Below the pieces are notes generated by a model, which was not told where the DNA came from, did not search any database, and saw only the letters and a program-made list of their open reading frames with translations. Positions 24,847 to 34,623 of a DNA stretch of 64,000 nt are shown here, in pieces. The DNA is taken from positions 94,990 to 158,989 of the forward strand of contig NZ_CYZU01000005.1 of the NCBI RefSeq assembly GCF_001404335.1. The letters are read 5' to 3'. This DNA comes from Faecalicatena contorta (GTDB lineage: Bacteria > Bacillota > Clostridia > Lachnospirales > Lachnospiraceae). Made by a program: the position numbers and the translations under genes. The first letter of the stretch is position 1; every line of letters starts with the position of its first letter.

Positions 24847-26319
24847 TCATATGATAATGCAGACAAGTCCTCCGTTGCTGTCGTTGACTATTTTCTGCAT
24901 GGTATCCTGCAGTTTTGCCTGGCTTTCGTCGTTGATCATGGTGATTTTGTTACGCATTCCGTCCATGACCAGTTCTTCGATCGATTTTCCGAAGATGTTG
25001 GTTCCCCATACGCCCTCGGGGGTCTCGCTTTCTGCTTTGATGTATTCTACCAGATCCTGGGCCTGTTTTTCATTTCCTACAATCGGCGCAATCTCTGTCT
25101 CTATGTTGGCTCTTATCATATGGATCGATGGTGCTTCCGAGTGGATCTTCACTCCGTACTTATTGCCCTGCTTGATGATCTGCGGCTCATCCAGTGCAAT
25201 TTCCTCTTTCTTCGGGCTGACCACCCCGTATCCCTTCATTTTTACGTCTGCAAATGCGTCTTTGATCTGCGTGTACTCTTCTTTCATGGCAGCCAGTTCT
25301 TTCATGGCCGAGATCAGTTCATACTCGCCCTTGATGTCTGTGCCTGTCAGCTCGCTGAGTACCTCATAATAATATTGTTCTGCAAAGCCGATCCGTATCT
25401 TGACCCTTCCGGTATCCATCTCGATCTTTTCTACATTCACCTGGTCTATGTAGGGGCTATCCGTCTGCGGGGCTTTGCTGGCCGCACTGCGGATATCTTT
25501 CATCTCTCCCATAACAGACTTTACATTCTGAAGCAGATCTGCCTTGATCCGATGTTCTCTTGAAAGCATTTCCACCCATTTGGGAATGTAGAACTCCACT
25601 TCTGCTATCGGGAACTCGTACAGCACCTGGCGCATAATGTTGTGGATATCCTCTGTCCGAAGCTGCTCACAGTTGGCAGGCAGCACGGATACCCCGTATT
25701 TTTCCTCCAGCTCTTCTTTCAGTGCTTTCGCCTCATCTGTATAAGGCTTCTGCGTATTCAGCAATATGATAAATGGTTTGCCGATCGATTGGAGCTCCTT
25801 AATTGTCTTTTCTTCTGCCGCTATGTAGTTTTCTCTCGGAAGATCACCGATGCTCCCGTCCGTTGTAACCACAATACCGATCGTCGCATGATCGTGGATT
25901 ACTTTTTGTGTACCTATGGCTGCCGCTTTGGTAAATGGAATCTCATACTCAAACCAGGGTGTCTTCACCTGTCTCTCTGTATCATTTTCAATATGCCCTG
26001 AGGCGCCGTCTACCATATACCCCACACAGTCGATCAGGCGGATCTTGACTTCCACGTCGTCCGACAGCTTGATGGCAGCCGCTTCCTTCGGTACAAATTT
26101 GGGTTCCGTAGTCATGATTGTGGTGCCGGACGCGGACTGGGGCAGTTCATCCTTTGTCCTTTCTCTTGCATGTTCATCTGTCATATTGGGGAGTACAAGT
26201 AAATCCATAAAACGTTTAATAAAGGTTGACTTGCCTGTCCGAACCGGACCAACCACTCCAATATAAATCTCTCCGTTTGTTCTAGCTTTCATGTCTTTGT
26301 ATAACTGAAATGAATCCAT
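24847..26319 (-). CDS. spoIVA: Stage IV sporulation protein A
   Basis: A 490-residue spore coat morphogenetic ATPase. The N-terminal GEIYIGVVGPVRTGKSTFIK holds Walker A (about residues 16-35). The C-terminus ends in GGLVCIII, the conserved tail that anchors SpoIVA to the forespore outer membrane in B. subtilis through SpoVM. It polymerises into the basement layer of the coat. The start is ATG 26319, with AAGGGGGT upstream, matching the family N-terminus; the frame extends to 26349. This is the clearest sign that the organism is a spore former. Confidence 0.97.
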   Translation of the reverse strand: MDSFQLYKDMKARTNGEIYIGVVGPVRTGKSTFIKRFMDLLVLPNMTDEHARERTKDELPQSASGTTIMTTEPKFVPKEAAAIKLSDDVEVKIRLIDCVGYMVDGASGHIENDTERQVKTPWFEYEIPFTKAAAIGTQKVIHDHATIGIVVTTDGSIGDLPRENYIAAEEKTIKELQSIGKPFIILLNTQKPYTDEAKALKEELEEKYGVSVLPANCEQLRTEDIHNIMRQVLYEFPIAEVEFYIPKWVEMLSREHRIKADLLQNVKSVMGEMKDIRSAASKAPQTDSPYIDQVNVEKIEMDTGRVKIRIGFAEQYYYEVLSELTGTDIKGEYELISAMKELAAMKEEYTQIKDAFADVKMKGYGVVSPKKEEIALDEPQIIKQGNKYGVKIHSEAPSIHMIRANIETEIAPIVGNEKQAQDLVEYIKAESETPEGVWGTNIFGKSIEELVMDGMRNKITMINDESQAKLQDTMQKIVNDSNGGLVCIII

Positions 26320-26488
26320 AAAAATACCCCCTTGTTCTGCTGATACCAATTTATGCGCAGATAAGGGGGTTTATGCATCTTTCTTTTTATACATGCCAAA
26401 ATTTCTCCGCAGGCGCTACGCCCCGGCTTCGTCTTTCCACTTCCGGTCTGTCCTGCTTCCTGACTGTGCGGCATCCGGACTGAACGTC

Positions 26489-27508
26489 TTATTTGTCTTC
26501 CGGCCACGGCAGAGCCGAATGCTCGCTTTTCTGTTCCCGCAGCATCAGTTCGTCTACCGCCTCCGCAGGGTTCTTGCCCTCAAATAGCACCGCATTAACC
26601 TGCGTCACGATCGGAAGCGGCACATCGTATTCAATGGCTAGCTTTGCGGCCGCTTTCGCAGAATACACACCTTCCACGACCATCTTAACTTCTTCCATTG
26701 CCTCTTCCATAGTTCTTCCCTGCCCGATCAGATACCCAGCCTTTCTGTTGCGGCTGTGCACGCTGGCACAGGTCACGATCAGGTCGCCGATCCCGGTCAG
26801 CCCGGTAAATGTCTCGATCTTGCCTCCCATCTTCACGCCCAGCCTTGCAATTTCCGCAATGCCTCTCGTAATCAGAGCTGCCTTTGTATTATCCCCATAG
26901 CCCAGTCCGTCCGCAATACCGGCCGCTAACGCTATGACATTCTTTAAGGAACCACCCAGTTCAATCCCCAGGATATCCGGGCTCGTGTAGACACGGAAGA
27001 CACGGCTCATAAACATGGACTGGAGATACTCCGCAGTCTTCCTGCTCTTTGCTCCGATCACACAGGTCGTCGGCAGCTTCCTGCCCACTTCCTCCGCATG
27101 GCTGGGGCCGGACAGCACCGCCACATCCGCCTGCGGAATCTCCTGCTCAATCTGCTGGGAAAGCGTCATCAGCGTAGTTTCCTCAATCCCCTTGGCGACA
27201 TCCACAATGATCTGCCCCTCTTTTACGTACGGACTCATCTTCTTTGCCGTAGCCCTTGTAAATGGGGACGGCACCGCCAACACCAGGAAGTCTTTTCCGT
27301 CGATTGCCTCTTTTAGTTCATTTGTAACCACCAGATTCTCCGGCAACCTTACGCCCGGAAGCTTTGCTGCATGCTCCCGCTTTTCGGTCAGCATCTTTAC
27401 TTCCTCTTTGTCGATTGACCACACGGTAACCTGATGCCCGTTCTCGCTGAGCAGAACCGACAGCGCGGTCCCCCAGCTGCCAGCTCCTAATACACCTACA
27501 TTTGCCAT
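26489..27508 (-). CDS. gpsA: Glycerol-3-phosphate dehydrogenase [NAD(P)+]
   Basis: A 339-residue enzyme reducing dihydroxyacetone phosphate to sn-glycerol-3-phosphate for phospholipid synthesis. MANVGVLGAGSWGTALSVLL is the dinucleotide fold. LAVPSPFTRA, VLSGPSHAEEV and GGSLKNVIALAAGIADGLGYGDNTKAALITRG (catalytic Lys) complete the family pattern; the last is cited by key residues only. ATG 27508 follows GGGAGG; the frame reaches back to 27625 inside plsY, but that part is not family-like. The gene follows plsY, which uses its product. Confidence 0.95.
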   Translation of the reverse strand: MANVGVLGAGSWGTALSVLLSENGHQVTVWSIDKEEVKMLTEKREHAAKLPGVRLPENLVVTNELKEAIDGKDFLVLAVPSPFTRATAKKMSPYVKEGQIIVDVAKGIEETTLMTLSQQIEQEIPQADVAVLSGPSHAEEVGRKLPTTCVIGAKSRKTAEYLQSMFMSRVFRVYTSPDILGIELGGSLKNVIALAAGIADGLGYGDNTKAALITRGIAEIARLGVKMGGKIETFTGLTGIGDLIVTCASVHSRNRKAGYLIGQGRTMEEAMEEVKMVVEGVYSAKAAAKLAIEYDVPLPIVTQVNAVLFEGKNPAEAVDELMLREQKSEHSALPWPEDK

Positions 27509-27533
27509 AATGTTCCTCCCTTTTTCATATCTG

Positions 27534-28178
27534 TTATTTTGCTTCTTTTTTCTTGCCTGAACCAAATCTGTTCTCCGTACCGGCAAGCAGCCGGCCGATA
27601 TTTGCTTTATGCCTGTACCATGCAAGTATTGTGAGCAGAAGTACTAAGATATACAGCTCATATGTATAAGGGGCAGCCATATGGAATTCACCCAGGTGCC
27701 CGAATAATAGTATCTCGAGAAAAAACAGTGAAGATGCAAGTAGTGAGCCCAAAGACACGTATCTTGTAAAAACAGCCGCAATCAGGAACCCCGCAAGCGG
27801 AATCGGCACCAGCAGCGGATTCGTCGAAACAACCAGCCCTGCCAGCACAGCAATCCCTTTCCCGCCTTTAAAGCGCAGATAAAATGGAAAATTGTGGCCC
27901 AGGGTAGCCCCCAGCCCGGCATACATCGCTAAGAGAGGAAGATACTCGCTTCCCCTGTAAATATAACGGACAATAAAAATCGCAACCATACATTTTACAA
28001 CATCCCCGGCGAATGTCAGCAGCCCGGCCTTCCACCCCATGACGCGCACCGCGTTGGTGGAGCCGGCGTTGCCGCTTCCCTCTTTTCTGATGTCGATATG
28101 ATTGATCTTCCCCACAAGATAACCTGTCTGCAGAAGCCCGCAGACATATCCTATGCAAAGGCAGATAATACGTTCCAT
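27534..28178 (-). CDS. plsY: Glycerol-3-phosphate acyltransferase PlsY
   Basis: A 214-residue polytopic membrane enzyme that transfers the acyl group from acyl-phosphate (made by PlsX, 40207-41232 here) to glycerol-3-phosphate. It has the three PlsY motifs: SGNAGSTNAVRVMG (about residues 36-49), GHNFPFYLRFKGGKGIA (about 92-108), and a third G-rich segment near NIGRLL. Four to five hydrophobic segments are visible. It lies between der and gpsA, 2 nt after der. Confidence 0.95.
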   Translation of the reverse strand: MERIICLCIGYVCGLLQTGYLVGKINHIDIRKEGSGNAGSTNAVRVMGWKAGLLTFAGDVVKCMVAIFIVRYIYRGSEYLPLLAMYAGLGATLGHNFPFYLRFKGGKGIAVLAGLVVSTNPLLVPIPLAGFLIAAVFTRYVSLGSLLASSLFFLEILLFGHLGEFHMAAPYTYELYILVLLLTILAWYRHKANIGRLLAGTENRFGSGKKKEAK

Positions 28179-28180
28179 AA

Positions 28181-29509
28181 CTATTGCTCCTTTTCTTTTC
28201 TCTCCCTGACAAAGAATTTCAGCGATGTTCCCCGGAAACCAAATGCCTCCCTGATCTTATTCTCCAGATATCTGGTATAAGAGAAATGCATTAATTCTTT
28301 ATCATTTACAAATATAACAAATGTCGGCGGCTTTACGGACACCTGCGTAATATAATACAGCTTCAGCCTCTTCCCCTTGTCCGACGGCGGCTGCTGCATA
28401 GCCACCGCTTCCGCCATGATCTCATTGAGAACTCCTGTCGCCACTCTCAGAGTCTGGTTTTCGATCACAATGTCAATCATCTCATAGAGCTTGTTCAGAC
28501 GCTGCCCGGTCTCTGCGGAAACATACATAATCTCCGCGTAAGACAGATAGGATAACACCTGGCGGATCTTATTGTCGTATTCGCGCATCGTCTTATCATT
28601 TTTCTCTACAGCATCCCATTTATTTACAACGATAATAATCCCTTTTCCGCGTTCGTGGGCAATCCCTGCAATCTTCGCATCCTGCTCCGTCACGCCCTCT
28701 GCGGCATCAATGACCACCAGGACCACATCGGCACGCTCCACTGCAGTAACTGTCCGGATGATGCTGTAGCGCTCCAGCTCTTCCTTGATCCGGCTCTTTC
28801 TGCGCAGCCCCGCCGTGTCAATAAAAATATACTCCTTGCCGTCATGAAGAATCTCGGTATCAATGGCATCCCTTGTGGTACCCGCCACGTCAGAAACGAT
28901 CACCCGGTTCTCGCCCAAAAGTTTATTGATAATAGAAGATTTCCCGACATTCGGCTTGCCCACAATGGCAATCCTCGGCCTGTCATCCTCTTCCTCTTCC
29001 CCCGAGCCTTCCGGGAAATGTGCCGCAACTTCATCCAGCATGTCTCCCAGCCCCAGCCTGGAAGCGGCTGAGATCGGAACCGGATCACCGATTCCCAGAT
29101 TATAGAATTCGTATACATCCGGCATAAACTTGTCAAAATTATCGACTTTATTTACAACAAGGATCACCGGTTTTGCCGACCTGCGCAGCATGTCCGCCAC
29201 TTTAGAGTCGGAATCTACCAATCCCTGTTTTACATCTGTTATAAAAATAATAACATCCGCCGTGTCAATGGCGATCTGTGCCTGCTCCCGCATCTGTGAC
29301 AGAATCACATCCTTACTGTCCGGTTCAATTCCTCCGGTGTCAATTAAAGTGAACTCCCGGTCCAGCCAGCTCACATCCGCATAGATACGGTCCCTGGTGA
29401 CACCAGGCGTATCCTTTACAATCGAAATCATCTCGCCTGCCAGAGCATTGAACAATGTAGATTTTCCAACATTCGGCCTTCCTACAATCGCTACTACTGG
29501 TTTACTCAT
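28181..29509 (-). CDS. der: Ribosome biogenesis GTPase Der (EngA)
   Basis: A 442-residue protein with two tandem GTPase domains and a C-terminal KH-like domain. The first P-loop is [10 protein letters not shown] (about residues 9-18) with DTPG and NKVD. The second is [10 protein letters not shown] (about 183-192) with DTAG and NKWD. Der binds the 50S subunit and is needed for its assembly. The gene is linked to plsY-gpsA-spoIVA on one strand, and the length is normal. Confidence 0.97.
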   Translation of the reverse strand: MSKPVVAIVGRPNVGKSTLFNALAGEMISIVKDTPGVTRDRIYADVSWLDREFTLIDTGGIEPDSKDVILSQMREQAQIAIDTADVIIFITDVKQGLVDSDSKVADMLRRSAKPVILVVNKVDNFDKFMPDVYEFYNLGIGDPVPISAASRLGLGDMLDEVAAHFPEGSGEEEEDDRPRIAIVGKPNVGKSSIINKLLGENRVIVSDVAGTTRDAIDTEILHDGKEYIFIDTAGLRRKSRIKEELERYSIIRTVTAVERADVVLVVIDAAEGVTEQDAKIAGIAHERGKGIIIVVNKWDAVEKNDKTMREYDNKIRQVLSYLSYAEIMYVSAETGQRLNKLYEMIDIVIENQTLRVATGVLNEIMAEAVAMQQPPSDKGKRLKLYYITQVSVKPPTFVIFVNDKELMHFSYTRYLENKIREAFGFRGTSLKFFVRERKEKEQ

Positions 29510-29541
29510 ATTTATCTGCTACCTTTCTCATTTTCAAATTA

Positions 29542-30855
29542 TCAGTTTCGGCCCAGAACTGCGTCGATCAGATCCTGCCCGCTTGATTTTACAATATCTA
29601 CCGGCACTTGTAAAGCCTTCTCCACATCCTTCACGGTAAAATCATCTAGAAATACATCCTCGCCGGTCCTTAACATATTGCAGGGGATCAGCAGTGTATC
29701 GCCAAGCTCCCTGCCTTTAAGCTGCGCGGCCAGATCCTGCCCGGTGATCAGCCCGGATACCGTAATCAGTTCTCCGAAAAAGTCATTCCTTACCTCATAG
29801 AGGTGCAGGGTTATATTAGGAAACTTCTCTTTTAGTCTGCTTAGCATGCGCTCTAAATAGGGGTAAGCAAGCCGCCCGGTTGCGAATGACAGCTCTCTCT
29901 TCCTGTCGTCCCCTTTGATGCGCTCCAGTCCTTCCCCGAATTCATCCATTAGCAGACGCAGCATACCCACGCCGTTCTCCAGCTGGAGATAACCGTCGTA
30001 TCTTTCCTCCCGGGGCAATTCCTCCCCTGCCAGGATATACCACTCATCCCCTGCATGGATGAAATGAATCCCATGAGCCTCATATATCTGCTCCTGCCAC
30101 TTATGGATCACCCGGAGGACTTCCTTTGCATCATCCTTCGTAAATGGCTCCAAAGGATACAGACCGTCCCTAAACTTCGTCAGCCCCACAGGCACCACGG
30201 AAACACTCTTGAGATACGGCAGATAGCCGGTCAGGTCACGGATGCTTCGCTCCAGCTCTGCCCCGTCATTCACGCCCTTGCAGAGTACAATCTGCCCGTT
30301 CATCTCAATCCCTCCCTGATACAGGATATCCACTTTCTTCAGGGCATCGCCTGCAAAACGGTTATGCAGCATCTTACAGCGCAGTTCGGGATTGGTTGTG
30401 TGGAATGAGATGTTGATCGGTTCCAGATGGTACTTCACAATCCGCTCCACATCATGATCACTCATATTTGTCAGGGTAATATAATTCCCCTGCAGAAAGG
30501 AGAGCCTGGAATCATCGTCCTTAAAATACAGCGTCTCTCTCATTCCTGCGGGCATCTGGTCTATAAAGCAGAACATGCATTTATTCCGGCAGGAACGGTA
30601 CTCGTCCATCAGGCTCTGCCCGAACTCCAGCCCCAGTCCTTCGTCCTCGTCCTTTTCAATCTCCAGCTCCCACTGTTCTCCGTCGGGTTTCTCTATCAAT
30701 AATACAATATTTTCATCGTCAACGTAGTAGTGATAATCAAATACATCCTCTATCGTATTGCCGTTGATGGCCAGTAGCCTGTCCCCGGGCTCGATCCCCA
30801 TCTCTTCCCCAATGCTTCCCGGATGTACGGTACTCACAATATGCTCATGTTTCAT
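29542..30855 (-). CDS. DUF512 protein with PDZ and radical-SAM-like domain
   Basis: A 437-residue protein. Residues 1-60 form a PDZ-like domain (VHPGSIGEEMGIEPGDRLLAI). The cysteine motif CRNKCMFCFIDQMP (about residues 88-101) is C-x3-C-x2-C, as in radical-SAM enzymes, and the C-terminal part is the DUF512 region. The substrate is unknown. In Clostridia the gene is commonly next to der, as here (32 nt), which suggests a ribosome or translation link, but that is inference. Confidence 0.88.
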   Translation of the reverse strand: MKHEHIVSTVHPGSIGEEMGIEPGDRLLAINGNTIEDVFDYHYYVDDENIVLLIEKPDGEQWELEIEKDEDEGLGLEFGQSLMDEYRSCRNKCMFCFIDQMPAGMRETLYFKDDDSRLSFLQGNYITLTNMSDHDVERIVKYHLEPINISFHTTNPELRCKMLHNRFAGDALKKVDILYQGGIEMNGQIVLCKGVNDGAELERSIRDLTGYLPYLKSVSVVPVGLTKFRDGLYPLEPFTKDDAKEVLRVIHKWQEQIYEAHGIHFIHAGDEWYILAGEELPREERYDGYLQLENGVGMLRLLMDEFGEGLERIKGDDRKRELSFATGRLAYPYLERMLSRLKEKFPNITLHLYEVRNDFFGELITVSGLITGQDLAAQLKGRELGDTLLIPCNMLRTGEDVFLDDFTVKDVEKALQVPVDIVKSSGQDLIDAVLGRN

Positions 30856-30980
30856 CTTCTATCTCCTCAAAGTCCGGAATAGACTTGTCCGGCTCGCTTT
30901 TCATCATGTTACTGTTCAAATCCTGCGGGTGCGCACAGTAACCTCATTATATCATAATTCGCGGTTTGCGCAAGCTGTGC

Positions 30981-31009
30981 TTGAATTTCAGCATAAAAAA
31001 TGATATAAC
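30981..31009 (+). promoter_or_regulatory. Probable prs promoter
   Basis: TTGAAT (30981-30986), 17 nt, TATAAC (31004-31009), about 60 nt before the prs ATG. A small hairpin, GCTGGATTCCAGC, lies in the leader near 31026-31038. Confidence 0.6.
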
Positions 31010-31069
31010 CATATATAGGTAGCAGGCTGGATTCCAGCCCGTCAAATTCGTCAAACATAGGAGAAAATC

Positions 31070-32245
31070 ATGTCAAATATTGAATTATTAGAAAAAACGC
31101 TTCCCGTTGCCCCCCTCAAGCTGGCGGCCATGGAAAGCTGTGAAAAACTGGGGAAAAAGGTCAATGACTACCTCGTATCCTTCCGGGAGAATACGATCTG
31201 CGAAGTAAAATCCTCCTCCCCCCTCTATGTGAACTATGAATCACGTAACTATCTGGTGGACTGCTGCTGTCCCCGTTTTGGCTCCGGTGAGGCAAAGGGG
31301 GTCCTGAAGGAGACAATCCGGGGCACGGATCTGTTTATCATGACCGATGTATGCAACTACAGCCTTACGTACACGGTCAACGGACATATCAATCACATGT
31401 CCCCGGACGATCATTTCCAGGATCTCAAAAGGATCATTTCCGCGGCTACAGGCAAGGCAAAGCGGATCAATGTCATCATGCCATTCATGTATGAGAGCCG
31501 TCAGCACAAAAGGACCAAAAGGGAGTCCCTCGACTGTGCCATTGCCCTGGAAGAACTGACCGCCATGGGCGTCACCAACATCGTGACCTTTGACGCGCAC
31601 GATCCCAGGGTTCAGAACGCGATCCCGCTGAAAGGGTTCGACAGCTTCAATCCGCCCTATCAGTTTATGAAGGCATTGTTCCGCTCAGTGCCAGATTTAC
31701 GGGTAGATAAGGAACATCTGATGATCATCAGTCCTGACGAGGGAGCCATGCACCGTGCAGTCTACTTCTCCAACATCCTCGGCGTAGAGATGGGTATGTT
31801 CTACAAGCGCCGCGACTATTCTACTGTAGTCAACGGCAAGAACCCCATCGTGGCCCACGAATTTCTCGGCGACGATGTAACAGGAAAAGACGTCATCGTC
31901 GTAGACGACATGATTTCCTCCGGTGAAAGCATGCTGGATGTAGCCAAACAGCTAAAAGACCGCCACGCGGCCAGAGTCTTCGTCTGCACCACATTCGGCC
32001 TCTTCACGGACGGCTTCGAAAAATTCGACGAATACTACGAAAACGGCTACATCGACCGGGTAATCACAACAAACCTCACCTATCTGCCGCCGATCGTAAA
32101 CGAAAAACCCTACTTCGTAAAAGCAGATATGAGCAAATTCCTGGCACTCATCATAGATTCATTGAACCACGACACCTCCATCGGATCCGTACTGAATCCA
32201 ACAGACAAAATCCACGCACTCCTCGAAAAAAAGCGCAGGGGGTAG
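31070..32245 (+). CDS. prs: Ribose-phosphate pyrophosphokinase (long form)
   Basis: A 391-residue PRPP synthetase, longer than the common form of about 315 residues, with extra N-terminal and internal sequence. The PRPP-binding loop VIVVDDMISSGESML (about residues 281-295) and the flexible-loop YKRRDYS are present, and FDAHDPRVQNAIP provides the ATP/ribose region. The enzyme makes PRPP for purine, pyrimidine, histidine, tryptophan and NAD synthesis. The long form occurs in Clostridia. The ribosome site TAGGAG precedes the ATG. Convergent with the DUF1653 gene across palindrome E. Confidence 0.93.
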   Translation: MSNIELLEKTLPVAPLKLAAMESCEKLGKKVNDYLVSFRENTICEVKSSSPLYVNYESRNYLVDCCCPRFGSGEAKGVLKETIRGTDLFIMTDVCNYSLTYTVNGHINHMSPDDHFQDLKRIISAATGKAKRINVIMPFMYESRQHKRTKRESLDCAIALEELTAMGVTNIVTFDAHDPRVQNAIPLKGFDSFNPPYQFMKALFRSVPDLRVDKEHLMIISPDEGAMHRAVYFSNILGVEMGMFYKRRDYSTVVNGKNPIVAHEFLGDDVTGKDVIVVDDMISSGESMLDVAKQLKDRHAARVFVCTTFGLFTDGFEKFDEYYENGYIDRVITTNLTYLPPIVNEKPYFVKADMSKFLALIIDSLNHDTSIGSVLNPTDKIHALLEKKRRG

Positions 32246-32432
32246 GAGGGTGTCGACTCACGGGGCCGTCTCAGAGAAGGGGCAGGTGTTTTCGGGGACG
32301 GAAAGCAGCGGATGTCTACCGGCGGATGCGTATCTATATGCCTAATGCCAGTGTAAATAATGTCTCCAAACCAGACAACCAAGATCCACCTCCCCCGTAA
32401 AAGGGTGCGTCGGCTTCAGGATCAGGCATTCC

Positions 32433-32713
32433 GGCGGGAATGTCCAGCGTCAGTCCTGCTGTGCCGGTGCGGGGGCTTCAGAGGGCTTATTACGTTTTCT
32501 TAGCGGAAAAACCGGGCAGGATGCGGACTGAATCGTGATTTCCAAATCACGATTCAAGCTGACCTGAGACGTGAAACCATCCAGGTTTCACGTTGAATGT
32601 CAGTGGTGTCCGCATCCTGCCCGGTTTTTCCGCTTAGAAAACGTTCACGCCCGGCCAGCCCCCGCACCGGCACAGCAGGACTGACGCGTCCCCATACCAG
32701 CCACATTCCCGCC
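32433..32713 (+). repeat. Long palindromic element E with two-hairpin apex
   Basis: Outer arm: 32433-32443 pairs with 32703-32713, and 32451-32475 pairs perfectly with 32659-32683 (25 bp). Inner arm: 32492-32528 pairs with 32608-32644 (36 of 37). The 79-nt centre has hairpin 1 (32529-32541 with 32544-32556). Hairpin 2 has basal CTGAC/GTCAG at 32559-32563 and 32599-32603, internal loop CTGAG/TGAAT, and upper stem 32569-32578 with 32584-32593. It ends exactly at the stop codon of the DUF1653 gene and fills the gap between convergent genes, so it may serve as transcript end for both. Confidence 0.88.
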
Positions 32714-33211
32714 TTATCTAAGCCTCCCCGTCTCGTACTTGATTTTCATTCGCAGGCAATTGATGACTCCCTCAAACTGCAGTTCGGGTGTTTTTCCTGT
32801 TTCTGTGTATCCCAGGCTTTCGGCCGCTGTACTCAGGAAGTGCTGGTTCAGCTCCGCCCTGTGGCGCTGGAGGAACTTAAGTTTTTCTTCATTGGAATCC
32901 AGATCCAGGAAGCGGATGATCAGGGGGACTTCTTCTTGTACCGGCTCTTCTTCGGATAACGGCTCCCCTGGCTTTACAATGCCGGTCAGTTCGAAGCGGT
33001 ATTCCTGGAGGGCATCCGGATATTTTTCATGGTCCACCGGGCTTAGGAACATGTCCAGAGGACGTGCATAGATGCCGTGTCCGCCGTAGAGGGCTTCATA
33101 CACCACCAGCTCCTCGTTTGTTTCCGTGTGCACTGCTAAGTGCAGTACTTTGTAGCATTTTCCTTTAAAATGTGTGTAAATTTCTCCCTCTTCTGGTCTT
33201 TTGCGGCTCAT
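32714..33211 (-). CDS. DUF1653-domain protein
   Basis: A 165-residue protein. The N-terminal part GEIYTHFKGKCYKVLHLAVHTETNEELVVYEALYG is DUF1653; only its ends and the VVYEALYG core are cited as landmarks (residues 9-44), followed by YARPLDMFLSPVD. The C-terminal half is acidic and helical and less conserved. The function of DUF1653 is not established. The stop codon abuts palindrome E. ATG 33211 has GGAGAG upstream, and the gene appears to be monocistronic. Confidence 0.85.
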   Translation of the reverse strand: MSRKRPEEGEIYTHFKGKCYKVLHLAVHTETNEELVVYEALYGGHGIYARPLDMFLSPVDHEKYPDALQEYRFELTGIVKPGEPLSEEEPVQEEVPLIIRFLDLDSNEEKLKFLQRHRAELNQHFLSTAAESLGYTETGKTPELQFEGVINCLRMKIKYETGRLR

Positions 33212-33240
33212 ATGAAACTCTCCTTTTCTACTCTTTAATT

Positions 33241-33260
33241 CCAGTAGTAAGAACTACTGG
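33241..33260. repeat. Short perfect hairpin upstream of DUF1653 gene
   Basis: CCAGTAGT pairs with ACTACTGG around AAGA. It lies between ilvA and the DUF1653 gene, in the leader of the latter; role unknown. Confidence 0.5.
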
Positions 33261-33327
33261 TTCTTGGACCTTACATCCCGCGGGACAAAAGCAGTGCTAC
33301 GAAAGTCGGGCCTGCTGTTTATCAAAA

Positions 33328-33363
33328 CTGCCGGCAAATCAATTTACATTCATCTGCCGGCTG
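33328..33363 (-). terminator. Possible ilvA terminator
   Basis: GCCGGCA (33330-33336) pairs with TGCCGGC (33355-33361). On the minus strand it lies 25 nt past the ilvA stop and is followed by AGTTTTG. The T-run is weak. Confidence 0.45.
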
Positions 33364-33388
33364 CTGCTATTTCAATATCATTTTTTCT

Positions 33389-34603
33389 TTAGTATAACTT
33401 TGCGCTGATCAGTTTCGGACGGAAGCCTTTTTTCTCAAGGGCATTTAGTATCTTATGTTTGTGTTCTGTGCCGAAAGCCTCCATTGTTATACGAAGTTCC
33501 ACCGCTGCGTTTCTGTTTGTGCTTACAAACTGGTTGTGCTCCAACTTGATCACATTGCCCTGCTCGTCCGCAATTGTAGCGGCCACACTCACCAGCTCAC
33601 CCGGCTTGTCCGGAAGCAGTACGGATACGGAGAAGATACGGTCTCTTTGGATCAGGCCGTGCTGTACGATGGAAGACATGGTTATGACATCCATGTTGCC
33701 GCCGCTCAGAAGGCAGACAACCTTCTTGCCCTTGCACTCGAGCTGTTTTAATGCAGCTACAGAGAGCAGCCCGGAATTCTCCACGATCATTTTGTGGTTC
33801 TCCACCATATCCAGAAAGGCGCCGATCAGCTCGTCGTCCTCAACCAGAAGGATATCGTCCACATTTTCCTGTACGTAGGGCAGATTCTGAACTCCGACGG
33901 CTTTCACCGCAGTGCCGTCCGCTATTGTGTTGGCGCTCTCCAGTTCCACCACTTCCCCGGCCTGAAGGGCCGCCGTCATGCTGGCTGCCTCCGCCGGCTC
34001 CACACCGATCACTTTGATCTTCGGATTCAGCATTTTTGCCAGCGTGGCCACTCCGGATATGAGGCCGCCTCCCCCTATGGGGACGAGGATATAGTCCACC
34101 GTCGGCAGTTCCTGGACGATCTCCATGGCAATGGTTCCCTGGCCGGTTGCAACGTCCAGGTCGTCAAATGGATGGACGAAGGTATAGCCGTGCTTTTCGG
34201 CCAGTTCTAAGGCATAGGTGCAGGCATCGTCATATACATCCCCGTAAAGAATGACCTCGGCCCCGTAACTCTTTGTGCGGTTTACTTTGATCAGAGGTGT
34301 AACTGTCGGCATGACAATCGTTGCCTTGCATCCGTATTTTTTAGCGGCGTAGGCAACTCCCTGGGCATGGTTGCCGGCGGATGCGGTAATCAGGCCTTTC
34401 TGCCGGGCTTCCTCAGACAGGGTACTGATCTTGTAATAGGCGCCCCGGAGCTTATATGCACCGGTATGCTGCATATTCTCGGGCTTCAGATATACCTTGC
34501 CGCCGCTCGCCTCGCTCAGATAATCGCTGTAGATCAGCTTGGTCTGGTTTGTTACCTGTTTTACGATTTCGCTTGCTTCTTCAAACTTCTCTAATGTTAA
34601 CAT
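33389..34603 (-). CDS. ilvA: Threonine ammonia-lyase with ACT domain
   Basis: A 404-residue PLP enzyme that deaminates threonine to 2-oxobutyrate for isoleucine synthesis or degradation. The PLP lysine lies in HTGAYKLRGAYYK (about residue 50). SAGNHAQGVAYAAKKYG and GGGGLISG bind substrate and cofactor phosphate, and SGGNMD lies at about 313. The last 75 residues (VLLPDKPGELVSVAATIADE) are an ACT domain. The length fits the form often labelled TdcB/IlvA, so the biosynthetic or catabolic role is open. It is 20 nt downstream of ftsY. Confidence 0.93.
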   Translation of the reverse strand: MLTLEKFEEASEIVKQVTNQTKLIYSDYLSEASGGKVYLKPENMQHTGAYKLRGAYYKISTLSEEARQKGLITASAGNHAQGVAYAAKKYGCKATIVMPTVTPLIKVNRTKSYGAEVILYGDVYDDACTYALELAEKHGYTFVHPFDDLDVATGQGTIAMEIVQELPTVDYILVPIGGGGLISGVATLAKMLNPKIKVIGVEPAEAASMTAALQAGEVVELESANTIADGTAVKAVGVQNLPYVQENVDDILLVEDDELIGAFLDMVENHKMIVENSGLLSVAALKQLECKGKKVVCLLSGGNMDVITMSSIVQHGLIQRDRIFSVSVLLPDKPGELVSVAATIADEQGNVIKLEHNQFVSTNRNAAVELRITMEAFGTEHKHKILNALEKKGFRPKLISAKLY

Positions 34604-34623
34604 TTTACCCCTTCTTTCTTAGG

